Of a stretch of DNA of 40,849 bases, positions 16,495 to 25,192 are shown piece after piece. The stretch comes from JACRAO01 sp964490895 (GTDB lineage: Bacteria > Bdellovibrionota > UBA1018), in NCBI GenBank assembly GCA_964490895.1, contig CAZBEI010000091.1:1-40849 (forward strand). The letters are read 5' to 3'. Made by a program: the position numbers and the translations under genes. Positions within the stretch are counted from its first letter, which is position 1. Each line of letters starts with the position of its first letter. The notes beneath the pieces were generated by a model. That model saw nothing but the letters and a program-made list of their open reading frames with translations. It ran no database searches and was not told where the DNA came from.

Positions 16495-17205
16495 ATGATT
16501 ACTTCCGGTTTATATCAAGAAATTAAATCATCTCTTGAAATTGAAAAATACATCCAGCAAAGCATCAAAACACTTGCTCCTATCTACCTTTGGACATCAG
16601 ACAATAAGAAACCCATCCGTGTCTCATTTTTCAATAAGGGGACAAAAACAGACATCCTGCATGTCTTTGTGCCTAATCAAATAAACCTCAACGAATTTGA
16701 AAATCGAATGGACTGCTATTTTAATGTTTCACTCGCTCACGCCAATCTCTATTTTAAAAGTCCCTGCATTAAAGTGACAGAAGAGGGCCTGGAGTTTAAA
16801 CTTCCCAAAAAGACCCTGAAACTGCAGAGAAGAAAAAATTTTCGCCTTCCCATACCTGATGACATGGACCTCATCATTCAATTCCAAGATCCGACCTCCC
16901 CCACCGTATTTATTCACCGAAATATGATTGATCTGAGTGAAAAGGGTATGTCTTTTTTAATCCATCCAACAGAGAAAGAGAAATTTTACCAAAACTTAAA
17001 ACTTAAAAAAATACATTTTTTATTAAACAAACACCCAATTCATTGCAGCGGAACCGTTATGCATATCAAATCGTTAGCCACAGCTGAGAGATTTTCTGGA
17101 GTAAAAATCGGAATAAAATTTGACCCCATCAACAACGCCGATCAAAATAAGATTGCTTTTTTTATTTCAGAAATGACAAAAAATTACTTCGCCGAACTGC
17201 TATAG
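16495..17205 (+). CDS. YcgR-like PilZ protein
   Basis: A 236-aa soluble protein with two domains. Residues 1-105 form a beta-rich domain like the YcgR_2/PilZN part of YcgR; then comes a PilZ domain with RRKNFR at 112-117 (RxxxR) and DLSEKG at 146-151. Both cyclic-di-GMP signatures are intact. YcgR-type proteins bind c-di-GMP and act as brakes or effectors on motility or exopolysaccharide, but the target here is unknown. It stands alone and converges with rnj (one base between the two ends). Confidence 0.88.
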   Translation: MITSGLYQEIKSSLEIEKYIQQSIKTLAPIYLWTSDNKKPIRVSFFNKGTKTDILHVFVPNQINLNEFENRMDCYFNVSLAHANLYFKSPCIKVTEEGLEFKLPKKTLKLQRRKNFRLPIPDDMDLIIQFQDPTSPTVFIHRNMIDLSEKGMSFLIHPTEKEKFYQNLKLKKIHFLLNKHPIHCSGTVMHIKSLATAERFSGVKIGIKFDPINNADQNKIAFFISEMTKNYFAELL

Positions 17206-17206
17206 C

Positions 17207-18889
17207 CTACAAATCCAAAATAATGGGCAAAACAACAGGCTTTTTACCAATATTTTTATTAAAAAATCTCCTGAGTTCGACCCTCATCGTCTCTTGCAAA
17301 TCCATCTCAGGAAATCCCTTTTGCAATTGATTCTCGTACTCTCGTACGATTTGAGTGACATGCCTCTTGGCTTCTTCTACCAACCAAGCCTCTTGATCTT
17401 CGTGCACCAAGCCACGGCTTATTATTTCAGGTCCGGACAAAATCTCCCGCGTCTCCTGATTTCGCACCAGCAATGAAAATACGACGCCCCTTTCGCCCAA
17501 TTGCCTTCGATCTTTTAAAACGAGCCTTGAAATATCATTTCCATCCCTCCCCTCGACCAAGACCCTATGCTCCTCGAGGTGATCTACCTTTTCTAATGTA
17601 TTTGGAGTAAATTCCAGGACATCGCCATTCACCGCAATTTTGACGTTTTCCTTTCTTACTCCAGAGGTCTCAGCCAATTTTGCATGATGCACAAGATGGC
17701 GATATTCGCCATGAATGGGAATAAAAAACTTAGGTTTTGTCCACTGGATCATTTGCTTCAATTCCGGGCGAGTGGCATGACCGGAAACATGGATCTGATG
17801 TACAGCCTCGTATAAAACCTCTGCGCCTTGTTTAAAAAGATTATTGACCATTCTACCAATGGCCTTTTCATTGCCTGGAATGTACCGGGAGCTTAAAACT
17901 ACCAAATCCCCCTGTTGAAGCGAAAACTGCCGGTGTTCGCCAGAAGAAGCCCTCATCAGGGCTGACCCCTGCTCTGCTTGGCTTCCAGAGGAAACGACAA
18001 TGACCGAATCTCTTGGAAAAGAATGGACTTGATCAAGTGGAATAAGTTGAGAGGGAGCGCCCTTGAGGTATCCACGCTCAAGGGCAAGCCTTACATTTTG
18101 CTCCATTGAACGTCCCGCAATAGCTACTTTCTTTTTAAGCTTTTTGGCTAAATCTAAAATCTGTCCCATCCGGCCTACATTCGAAGAAAACATGGCAATA
18201 ACAATGAGCCCCTCTGCTGCTGCAAAAAGCTGTGAGAACTTTCTATAAATAATACTCTCACTTAAACTGTGCTCTTCTCTTTCGATATTGGTCGAATCTG
18301 ACAGCAGAGCCAAAACCCCGTTTTTTCCAGCTTCTGCAAAGAATTTTTTATCCAGTTTTTTCCCATAAAAAGGCGTAGGATCGATTTTAAAATCACCCGT
18401 ATGGATCACTTTTCCAACCGGAGTGTCAATTAAAAGCGCTACAGATTCGACAATACTGTGGTTTACAGAAACTGTTTTTATCTTAAAATGTTTAAATTGA
18501 AGTGTGGCTCCCACTCGAAACGGGCATAACTCTATACTGGACTCTAAACCATAATTTTTGGATTTTTCACGAATCATGAGCGCTGCAAATTCTGATGCAA
18601 AAACGGGCGCCCGAATTCCAGCTTTGATTGCAAAAGGGATGGCCCCAATATGGTCTTCGTGCCCGTGTGTAATGACAATGCCTTTGATCTTTTCCTTTCT
18701 CTCTCTCAAGTAGGTAAAATCAGGAATGATGAACTCTACTCCAAAATGATCCAAGTCAGAAAATAACAACCCACAATCGATGACTAAAATTTCGTCCTCA
18801 TACTCAAGGACCATGCAATTCATTCCAATTTCGCCCAGGCCACCCAGTGGAATGACACGAAGTTTTCCGGCCTCTAAATTTTTAATCAT
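17207..18889 (-). CDS. rnj: Ribonuclease J
   Basis: A 560-aa RNase J, a metallo-beta-lactamase/beta-CASP nuclease with endo- and 5'-3' exonuclease activity in RNA turnover. The zinc motif HGHEDH is at 75-80, VNHSI near 140, HTGDFKID near 160, LLSDSTN in the beta-CASP region, and HVSGHATRPEL with IPIHGEYRHL toward the end. The length is standard. The start ATG overlaps the udk stop (ATGA), so translation is coupled. RNase J is typical of Bdellovibrio-like bacteria as well as Firmicutes. Confidence 0.96.
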   Translation of the reverse strand: MIKNLEAGKLRVIPLGGLGEIGMNCMVLEYEDEILVIDCGLLFSDLDHFGVEFIIPDFTYLRERKEKIKGIVITHGHEDHIGAIPFAIKAGIRAPVFASEFAALMIREKSKNYGLESSIELCPFRVGATLQFKHFKIKTVSVNHSIVESVALLIDTPVGKVIHTGDFKIDPTPFYGKKLDKKFFAEAGKNGVLALLSDSTNIEREEHSLSESIIYRKFSQLFAAAEGLIVIAMFSSNVGRMGQILDLAKKLKKKVAIAGRSMEQNVRLALERGYLKGAPSQLIPLDQVHSFPRDSVIVVSSGSQAEQGSALMRASSGEHRQFSLQQGDLVVLSSRYIPGNEKAIGRMVNNLFKQGAEVLYEAVHQIHVSGHATRPELKQMIQWTKPKFFIPIHGEYRHLVHHAKLAETSGVRKENVKIAVNGDVLEFTPNTLEKVDHLEEHRVLVEGRDGNDISRLVLKDRRQLGERGVVFSLLVRNQETREILSGPEIISRGLVHEDQEAWLVEEAKRHVTQIVREYENQLQKGFPEMDLQETMRVELRRFFNKNIGKKPVVLPIILDL

Positions 18890-19500
18890 AAAACCTGGTT
18901 CACTTTAGCACCTAAAACTTCTGCCGCAATTCCTGTCTCTTCTCCAACCACAAGATCTGCATATTGCCGAGTCGGCTCTAAAAATTTGTGATACATGGGG
19001 CGGACCGTATCATAATATTGCCGAATAATACCATCCAAACTCCTGCCTCGTTCTTTGACATCTCGATGGAGCCTCCTGATAAACCGGATGTCTGCCTCTA
19101 CATGGAGGAATATTTTTACGTCAAACAAATCCCTCATCTCGGAATCCCAAAGTGCAAATATCCCTTCTAACAGAATGGTCCTGCACGGACCCATGGGTAT
19201 TGTTTTTTCCAATCTTTTACTGTTTTTAAAATCATAGACTGGAACTTTGACTGATTTTCCAGAGCGTAACCTCTTGAGGTGATCCTTCAAAAGCTCCCAA
19301 TCAAAAGCTTCTGGATGATCAAAATTAGAGTTCCCATCGATTTTTAGATGGGTAGGAGGCACAGGCAGGTAGTAAGAATCCTGATGAAGCACTACCACCT
19401 CCTCCCTTTTGGAAACTGAGGAGATATGATCTAACACTTTTTTTGTAAATGTGGTCTTTCCTGAGCCAGACCCACCAGCAATCCCAACTGTAAATATCAT
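18886..19500 (-). CDS. udk: Uridine kinase
   Basis: A 204-aa uridine/cytidine kinase of the pyrimidine salvage pathway. P-loop GGSGSGKT at residues 9-16; HQDSYY; the substrate loop region FDHPEAFDWELL; VPVYDF; ILLEGIFAL; and RRLHRDVKERGR, which is the lid arginine region of the family. Length is normal. It overlaps by 4 bp both with the lytic transglycosylase upstream (ATGA) and with rnj downstream, so all three genes are translated as a coupled unit. Confidence 0.95.
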   Translation of the reverse strand: MIFTVGIAGGSGSGKTTFTKKVLDHISSVSKREEVVVLHQDSYYLPVPPTHLKIDGNSNFDHPEAFDWELLKDHLKRLRSGKSVKVPVYDFKNSKRLEKTIPMGPCRTILLEGIFALWDSEMRDLFDVKIFLHVEADIRFIRRLHRDVKERGRSLDGIIRQYYDTVRPMYHKFLEPTRQYADLVVGEETGIAAEVLGAKVNQVL

Positions 19501-20759
19501 GGACCCTCTGTAGCAACTCCTCTACCATACTTGCTCTTATAAAGAGACTCAAACTCCTTGAGGGCCTGAGAAACCTCTTGGCCCATAGGGAGAGGCAGTC
19601 TGAGAGAGTACAAAGGAGGTATTTTTTTTTTCCCAGAGAACACTTTTTCTGTAAAAGCTGGATTTAAGTCTGCCATTTTTTCAAAGTCTAAACCCAATGC
19701 CTTGACAAATTCTTTGAAATTCAAAGCGTCAGGCACTTTGACTTCAAAAAAAGAAAGAGGAGCTGCCCTTTTGAACTGCGGGAAATACTTTTCAGCATTT
19801 TTTTCGACTTCGACCGCAGCAAGCAACTCCGTAAAAAAATTACTGCTTGCAAAACCAAATCGCCGACTTCGATACTCCGTGACAATCTCGTCTAAGTCTT
19901 CTGAGCCCACTTTGCGCACAGCTCGCATCAGCCCTTTTCTGCCATGATTATACGCAGTCACTGCCAAGGGCCAATTTCCTAAAGACTCATAGTTGAGCCT
20001 CAGAAGTTTTGCAGCGGCATAAGTGGCACGGATGGGGTCATTTCTCTCGTCTACCCAGTCATTTATTTTTAAATAAAGTTTGCCTGTAGATTTCATAAAT
20101 TGCCAGATCCCGCTAGCCCCCACTTTTGAGCGGGCTTTTAGGTTAAAACTACTTTCGACCAAAGGGAGCCTGGTGAGCTCAACGGGCAATCCCTCCTTGG
20201 CAAAGATGTCTTCCATCAGAGCAAGGTATTTTCCAGATTGATAAAGCCCGTCTAAAAAACGATCTTTCTGTCCCAATTGAAATCGCAATCTTTTGCGATG
20301 GGTTGCATTGAGAAACTTATTGGACTCCTGTACATCTTGGTAAATTTGATAAATCAGAAGTTCTTCGACAGTCATTTTTTTGAGGTCATTTTGTTTTTTA
20401 TGAACGGAAAGCAAAACCGCTTTCCAGTTTTTTTTTGCCGTACGCACTGTTTTGTCTGACTTCTGATCTCTATTCCGCAGGTCTAAGGTCTCATAAATAT
20501 GATCAATGTATTTAGAATCATGAATGAATCCTTGATAAGTGTAATACTTTGTATAAATATCAATCCAAAATTTCAAATTTTTTCCTAGTTTTTCTCCGAC
20601 ATTAAAGTGTAAACGAGGCATGATGGTAAAAAAATGTTTCTGGTCATCAAACAAAGTAAGTTCTTTGGTTGCCAGAGCCCTAGCAAATCCCAAATCAGAC
20701 CCCAATGACGCCCAAAGCAATAACAAACACAAAAATATACAAAAAAACCGTTTTTTCAT
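19497..20759 (-). CDS. MltD-like membrane-bound lytic transglycosylase
   Basis: A 420-aa secreted protein. Residues 1-27 are a signal peptide (MKKRFF, hydrophobic stretch, then a small-residue FARALA cleavage region). A catalytic SLT domain follows near 190-330, with the catalytic Glu202 in LPLVESSFN, then GASGIWQFM and a YNHG motif. It cleaves peptidoglycan glycan strands in the periplasm. LysM repeats, usual in MltD, are not visible, but the C-terminal ~90 residues resemble one degenerate LysM-like segment. It heads the udk-rnj unit. Its 5' end is antisense to the solute-binding protein gene. Confidence 0.9.
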   Translation of the reverse strand: MKKRFFCIFLCLLLLWASLGSDLGFARALATKELTLFDDQKHFFTIMPRLHFNVGEKLGKNLKFWIDIYTKYYTYQGFIHDSKYIDHIYETLDLRNRDQKSDKTVRTAKKNWKAVLLSVHKKQNDLKKMTVEELLIYQIYQDVQESNKFLNATHRKRLRFQLGQKDRFLDGLYQSGKYLALMEDIFAKEGLPVELTRLPLVESSFNLKARSKVGASGIWQFMKSTGKLYLKINDWVDERNDPIRATYAAAKLLRLNYESLGNWPLAVTAYNHGRKGLMRAVRKVGSEDLDEIVTEYRSRRFGFASSNFFTELLAAVEVEKNAEKYFPQFKRAAPLSFFEVKVPDALNFKEFVKALGLDFEKMADLNPAFTEKVFSGKKKIPPLYSLRLPLPMGQEVSQALKEFESLYKSKYGRGVATEGP

Positions 20760-22269
20760 CCCCGCTTCCTATTTTACATGGATTTCCGTCTTTGCAATCG
20801 GGATTGTTGCATGCCACCCTAAAAAAGACGCGTCTGAAAATAATTTAAGAATTTTATTAGACCAACCACCACTGACCTTAAACCCAAGAATCGCACTGGA
20901 TCTAAACGCTCAAAGGATTGTCCCACTTCTCTACCGCGGATTAGTCAAAATCAACGCTGACTTAAGAGTAGAGCCTGATCTTGCAGAAAAATGGCAGGCT
21001 GATCCACAGGGAAAGACTTGGAAGTTCTGGCTTAAACCAAACCTCAAAGACCACGCAGGCGAACCCATCAATGCTCAAAAAATGCGCTCTTGCCTAGAAG
21101 AGTACCTCCATGGGAAACCTTTTTCTCCTGTCGGTGCAGTTTTTACTAATTTGAAAACCACCCGAACAGACAGACTCGGCGCGTTAATTATTACTTTAAA
21201 TCATCCCGACTCTGATTTTCTCAATGACCTCCCCTCACTCAGGTATTTTACCTCGCTTGGAAAAAACCCCTGCCAAGAACCTCACTCAGAAGAGCACATT
21301 GTTGGCAGTGGCATTTATCGAATTAATAACTGGAGCACGAGAGAAACTAACCTCGATTTAGTCCCTGCAGAGAAGGAATACCATCCAATCACCCTGCTCT
21401 TTGTCCGTGATGACACGACTCGCGCTATAAAACTTTTAAGAGGCGAAGCCGATGCCACGCAAAATGGGCTCACTCTCACCAAAACAAGGTGGTTCGAAAA
21501 AAATCATCAAAACTCATTTTTCTTGTTTACAAGAGAAGGCACCACTGTGAGCTATTTGGCATTTAACATGAAAGACCCCATTTTAAGGGAAGTCCGAGTT
21601 CGTCAGGCCATTTCCCTTGCAATCCCACGAAAGGAAATCATTCAATACAAACTCTTTGGTTTTGCTACTCTTGCTGGAAGTTTACTCTCACCGGTCCTTC
21701 CTGAAAGTGTGCAAATGGATTTCCCCTTTGACCCTACTCAAGCTGAAAATTTATTAGACCAAGCAGGATTCAAAAAAAACCACAACGGCATTCGGTTTCA
21801 ACTCCAGTATAAAACAACTCCGGTGCGCGAAGGATTTGAAACTGCATTGCTTTTAAAAAATGCACTTTCGAAAGTTGGCATTGAGTTGATTGTCAGAGTT
21901 GTTGAACCCGCAGTTTTTTTGGCCTCTATTAAAAAGGGGGCCTTTCAGCTTTTTTCCTCTCGCTGGATCGGTGTGATCGATGCCTCTCTCTTGTATCGCA
22001 CATTGCACTCTCGAGAAAAAAACAACCGCGTATTTTATCAAGACAAAACAATGGATCAATGGCTTGAAAAAGCCCGTTCAGAACCCTCGCCCGAGAAAAG
22101 GAACAGAATACTCAATAAAATTCAGACAAAAATGGCCAAAGACTTGCCCTATTTCCCCCTTTGGTATTGGAATAACGCATTGCTCATCCGAAAAGAAAGG
22201 GCAGGAAACTTTAAAGCAGAGTATCTTTCTTTAAAAGGGGCATTGGAGCCCCTCACGCTCATGAGGTGA
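20620..22269 (+). CDS. Family 5 extracellular solute-binding lipoprotein (oligopeptide/dipeptide-binding type)
   Basis: The conserved part starts with a signal stretch whose lipobox reads GIVAC (Cys near 20815), then the DppA/OppA fold: TLNPRIALDLNAQRIVPLLYRGL, the YFTSL region, and the C-terminal LLRGEADATQ and VRVRQAISLAIPR segments. These proteins capture peptides in the periplasm for an ABC importer; no permease is nearby. The start is uncertain. The ATG at 20620 or TTG at about 20659 would put ~50 odd residues before the lipobox, and this region is antisense to the transglycosylase gene. A single lost A in the run near 20749 would link ATG 20705 to the signal peptide instead. Confidence 0.85.
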   Translation: MMVKKCFWSSNKVSSLVARALANPKSDPNDAQSNNKHKNIQKNRFFIPASYFTWISVFAIGIVACHPKKDASENNLRILLDQPPLTLNPRIALDLNAQRIVPLLYRGLVKINADLRVEPDLAEKWQADPQGKTWKFWLKPNLKDHAGEPINAQKMRSCLEEYLHGKPFSPVGAVFTNLKTTRTDRLGALIITLNHPDSDFLNDLPSLRYFTSLGKNPCQEPHSEEHIVGSGIYRINNWSTRETNLDLVPAEKEYHPITLLFVRDDTTRAIKLLRGEADATQNGLTLTKTRWFEKNHQNSFFLFTREGTTVSYLAFNMKDPILREVRVRQAISLAIPRKEIIQYKLFGFATLAGSLLSPVLPESVQMDFPFDPTQAENLLDQAGFKKNHNGIRFQLQYKTTPVREGFETALLLKNALSKVGIELIVRVVEPAVFLASIKKGAFQLFSSRWIGVIDASLLYRTLHSREKNNRVFYQDKTMDQWLEKARSEPSPEKRNRILNKIQTKMAKDLPYFPLWYWNNALLIRKERAGNFKAEYLSLKGALEPLTLMR

Positions 22270-22272
22270 TCT

Positions 22273-23058
22273 ATGAAAAGGGTTCTTTTGCCAAAACTCC
22301 CAACACCGGAACACTCCGTCGAAATTCCAAAAAACGAAGCCAAGCACCTGATCCAAGTCCTTCGAGTTGAGGAAGGCGAACTGCTAGAGGCCATCGATGG
22401 ACAAGGGGGGGGGGTCCTTGCTTGTTTCAAAAATAGACATCTGCATTACTCTGCAGAACTCGGCCGCACTCACTCTGGACATGTTTTGCCAATCACCTTA
22501 GCGGTATCAATTTTAAAAAATAACGCCATGAGTTTGGTGATTGAAAAGGCAGTGGAACTCGGGGTGAGAAGCATTGTTCCGCTCATGACAGAGTTTAGCG
22601 TTGTTAAAATAAAACAGGGAGAAGAAAAATTTATCTCTCGTTGGAATAAAACCGCTGCGCAAGCTCTCAAGCAGTGTGGGAGACTCGAGGCCCTAAAAGT
22701 AATGCCCCCTCAAAAAATAGAGGATTTTTTAACGACCGCAAAAATGAGTTTGCTTTTTTGGTGTGACGAAACCAGTGTTTTGGGGGCTACAAACGCGAAA
22801 TCTTTATTAGACTTTAGGGATTTACTTCCCTCTTTTTTAGAATATGGACTCCTCATTGGCCCCGAGGGTGGCTTTAGTCCAAAAGAAAGAGAGCTCCTAC
22901 GAAAATATACTATAGTCCGATCCATCCATTTGGGCCCACTCGTGCTGAGAGCTGAAACGGCAGTCATTTATTCGTGTAGTGTTTTATCAGCCCTGCTGCA
23001 CTCACATATTACGGATAAAAATGAACGAGGAGCCATGCAAAATCAGAAAAAGCTCTAG
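22273..23058 (+). CDS. rsmE: 16S rRNA (uracil1498-N3)-methyltransferase
   Basis: A 261-aa RsmE that methylates U1498 of 16S rRNA using S-adenosylmethionine. Features are an N-terminal PUA-like domain with AKHLIQVLR, the EKAVELGVRSIVPLMTE region of the SPOUT domain, the LLIGPEGGFSPKE knot motif and LGPLVLRAETA at the end. The start ATG is 3 bp after the previous stop, so they are co-transcribed. A run of ten G residues lies inside codons for Gly-Gly-Gly. The 3' end overlaps the next gene tail to tail by 50 bp. Confidence 0.95.
   Translation: MKRVLLPKLPTPEHSVEIPKNEAKHLIQVLRVEEGELLEAIDGQGGGVLACFKNRHLHYSAELGRTHSGHVLPITLAVSILKNNAMSLVIEKAVELGVRSIVPLMTEFSVVKIKQGEEKFISRWNKTAAQALKQCGRLEALKVMPPQKIEDFLTTAKMSLLFWCDETSVLGATNAKSLLDFRDLLPSFLEYGLLIGPEGGFSPKERELLRKYTIVRSIHLGPLVLRAETAVIYSCSVLSALLHSHITDKNERGAMQNQKKL
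22405..22414 (+). repeat. G10 homopolymer inside rsmE
   Basis: Ten consecutive G residues encode part of DGQGGGVL. Such tracts can lengthen or shorten during replication and shift the frame, or cause sequencing errors. In the given sequence the frame is intact. Confidence 0.9.
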
Positions 23059-24097
23059 AGAAAGAAAGCGTTCTTTGTTTTAAAAACTCAAGCTGTAAAA
23101 CCCAATGTGGACGAGGAAAAAACTGCACTCCAATTCCATAGGACTCAAATAAGCTCAGAGGGTTGGCAAAATCTTCTTTTGAAAGTGATTGGATCAAATA
23201 AGGATGAAGACCTTGGGAGATTTCGTAATCCAACCTTTGATAATTGACAACGCCAACCTGGTTGAACAAGCTTTTGAGAACTTTAGCTTGAAAATCCAGC
23301 TCTGTCAGCCAAACAAGCTTGGGCGTGAACCTAAAAATACCATAGGGTCCAAACAGGTGCCTTTGGGTTGTTTCTGTGAATCCGAAATAATAACTAACTC
23401 CAATTTTATGCTTTTCTAGCATAAAAATGCTGGTATTTAAGGCTCCTCCCGTTTCACGAATGAGAGATGGAGAGTCCGGCCTCCCAAAAATTCCTGTGGC
23501 ATAAATATTTATCCGCTCTCCAACCCATGAAACCTCCACATTATAAGTTTCAGTGGCTTGATCAAAACCAATCCCTCTCTTTGTTGTAATAATATGATCT
23601 GGAGTATTGATCCCAAATGCAGGTAAGAACCGTCCTGCTCTCAAACAAAATATGTCATTCAAATGATAGAGAAAGTAGTGCCTGCGAGAAATGAGACTCT
23701 TGTCTTCAAGATCTAGCCCGATCGTCCCAATCGCAGAAAGCGCTTGGTATTGCACTGCTGTTTCCAAATCAATCTGCATGAAAAAAAAATCTGCTTTTCT
23801 AATCAATTGATTATTTTTATAATCTTGTAAAAATCGAATGTCTCCACCAAAGGATAAAAACTCCGGAGGTTTAAAAACTCCATAGGCAAAAGCACTTTCT
23901 CCCTCTTGTCCCCAACGGCTGAGTAGCTCCTTAGAAAGCTCTCGACCGTAGGGCGTCAAGATGCCTCCACCCGAAGGACTCCGATGACAAGACATGCAGT
24001 TCGGATAATCTTTTTTCACCATCTCTGGAAAAGCATACACCTGACTTGCAGTCAAAAAACTGAGACAACCAATGAGCAAGAGATTCAGTTTTTGCAT
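23009..24097 (-). CDS. Cytochrome c motif protein with porin-like beta-barrel body
   Basis: A 362-aa exported protein: signal peptide (residues 1-22, ending VYA), then a heme-binding CMSCH (34-38) in PNCMSCHRSPSGGGILTPYG, then about 280 residues with alternating polar and hydrophobic strands, many aromatic ends and no membrane helix, typical of an outer-membrane beta-barrel. The terminal residue Pro after Tyr-Phe suggests the usual C-terminal aromatic signal is imperfect. A role in outer-membrane electron transfer or heme handling is plausible but unproven. Start ATG 24097 has only a weak ribosome binding site. Confidence 0.75.
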   Translation of the reverse strand: MQKLNLLLIGCLSFLTASQVYAFPEMVKKDYPNCMSCHRSPSGGGILTPYGRELSKELLSRWGQEGESAFAYGVFKPPEFLSFGGDIRFLQDYKNNQLIRKADFFFMQIDLETAVQYQALSAIGTIGLDLEDKSLISRRHYFLYHLNDIFCLRAGRFLPAFGINTPDHIITTKRGIGFDQATETYNVEVSWVGERINIYATGIFGRPDSPSLIRETGGALNTSIFMLEKHKIGVSYYFGFTETTQRHLFGPYGIFRFTPKLVWLTELDFQAKVLKSLFNQVGVVNYQRLDYEISQGLHPYLIQSLSKEDFANPLSLFESYGIGVQFFPRPHWVLQLEFLKQRTLSFSRAFSDFAWLLVHFYP

Positions 24098-24198
24098 CTT
24101 GCCATTTAAGCAGAGTTCTTCTTTTTTTGTCTAGCAGGAAAAAGAAAAACCAATTAGTATGGCGAACAAACTATAAGGCCCTAAAGGGAGACATAAAA

Positions 24199-24705
24199 AT
24201 GAGCGAAAATCAAATAGCTGAAGATATCAATATGGTCGAAAAGTGGCTGCGCTTTGATCCCATTCGGTGGTTGGCTGGGGGGATGACAGGCTTGCTCTCT
24301 GGAGCACTACTCATGGGAGTGGGCACATTGGCTTGTGCTTATTTCGGACACGAAGTTTGGTTTTTTTTAAAGCTGGGGGCCTTGCCCATTGCAGGCTCTG
24401 AAGCAACCGAGCTTGGAGTGCATGGAAATTCTATTTTTACTGGTTTTTTATTTTATGAGGGCTTAGCTCTTGTATTGGGAGTTCTTTTTTCTCACTTCGC
24501 GTGGACAAATTCGCTGGGAGCCTTAGCTGCAATGGGTTTGGTATGGGGACTGTTTAGTTGGATTTTTATTTGTAATTTATTTATTCAATCTTTTCCTCAG
24601 GTGCTCGCTGCACACATTTCGCCTGGAGCCACTTTCCCACTCATGGTTATGTTTGGGCTTTCGCTCACTTCGCTCCGTTTTTTTGACCGCCTTTTAAGAG
24701 GCTAA
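24199..24705 (+). CDS. Hypothetical inner-membrane protein with about four TM helices
   Basis: A 168-aa membrane protein. ATG 24199 is chosen because GGGAG lies eight bases upstream; a TTG 24 codons earlier lacks a site. Hydrophobic helices fall at about residues 28-48, 75-95, 100-125 and 140-160, with an amphipathic N-terminal segment (DINMVEKWLRFDPIRW). It does not match a family I know. It is divergent from the cytochrome-motif gene, whose start is 101 bp away, and overlaps the coiled-coil gene by four bases tail to tail. Confidence 0.8.
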   Translation: MSENQIAEDINMVEKWLRFDPIRWLAGGMTGLLSGALLMGVGTLACAYFGHEVWFFLKLGALPIAGSEATELGVHGNSIFTGFLFYEGLALVLGVLFSHFAWTNSLGALAAMGLVWGLFSWIFICNLFIQSFPQVLAAHISPGATFPLMVMFGLSLTSLRFFDRLLRG

Positions 24706-25109
24706 CTACGCGTGTTTTTTTCCATCTCGTCCAGAGTTGCTTGATACTTTTGATGCATTTTTTCTAGAGTTTCGTCCTGTTTTTTCTTATAAGAATCAAT
24801 TCTTGTAGCCTCTCGCTCTCTGGTTTTTTCATATTCTTTTTCAAGGGAATCTTTTTCTTGGGAGATCTCTTTTTCATAATTTTTTCTGACACTGTCCAAA
24901 GTTTTGTCATGATTTTCTTGTTGTCTTGAGAGCTCAACTTTGTATGCTTTTTCAATGTCGTCTTGTTGTTTTTTATAATAGGACTTCATGCTATCCAGTT
25001 CTTTTCTGTTTTCTACGTCTAGCTCATCCAAGGTGACTTGCTGCTGAGTTTTTCTCTGGTTGAGAGCTTGCTCATATCGATCTTCGTCCCGAGCACGTTG
25101 GATCTCCAT
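24702..25109 (-). CDS. Fully coiled-coil protein, unknown function
   Basis: A 135-aa soluble protein with no cysteine and no membrane segment. Nearly the whole length is a charged helix rich in Glu, Lys, Gln and Arg with repeated D-x3-Y/K patterns such as TLDSVRKNYEKEIS and TLDELDVEN, predicting one long coiled coil. No domain recognised. The ribosome binding site before ATG 25109 is weak. The start is otherwise unsupported, but no alternative is obvious. Confidence 0.65.
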   Translation of the reverse strand: MEIQRARDEDRYEQALNQRKTQQQVTLDELDVENRKELDSMKSYYKKQQDDIEKAYKVELSRQQENHDKTLDSVRKNYEKEISQEKDSLEKEYEKTREREATRIDSYKKKQDETLEKMHQKYQATLDEMEKNTRS

Positions 25110-25192
25110 AATTCAAATTCTAGAGTGTTTTCGAAAAAGACAAAAGAGGCAGAATTTGCCTAAGGGCTTGACATAACTCCCCAAACAAAGCG

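Noticed and set aside
25168..25173. TTGACA before the RDD gene
   Set aside because: A -10 box at the right distance would fall on the start codon and is not present, so it is likely chance.
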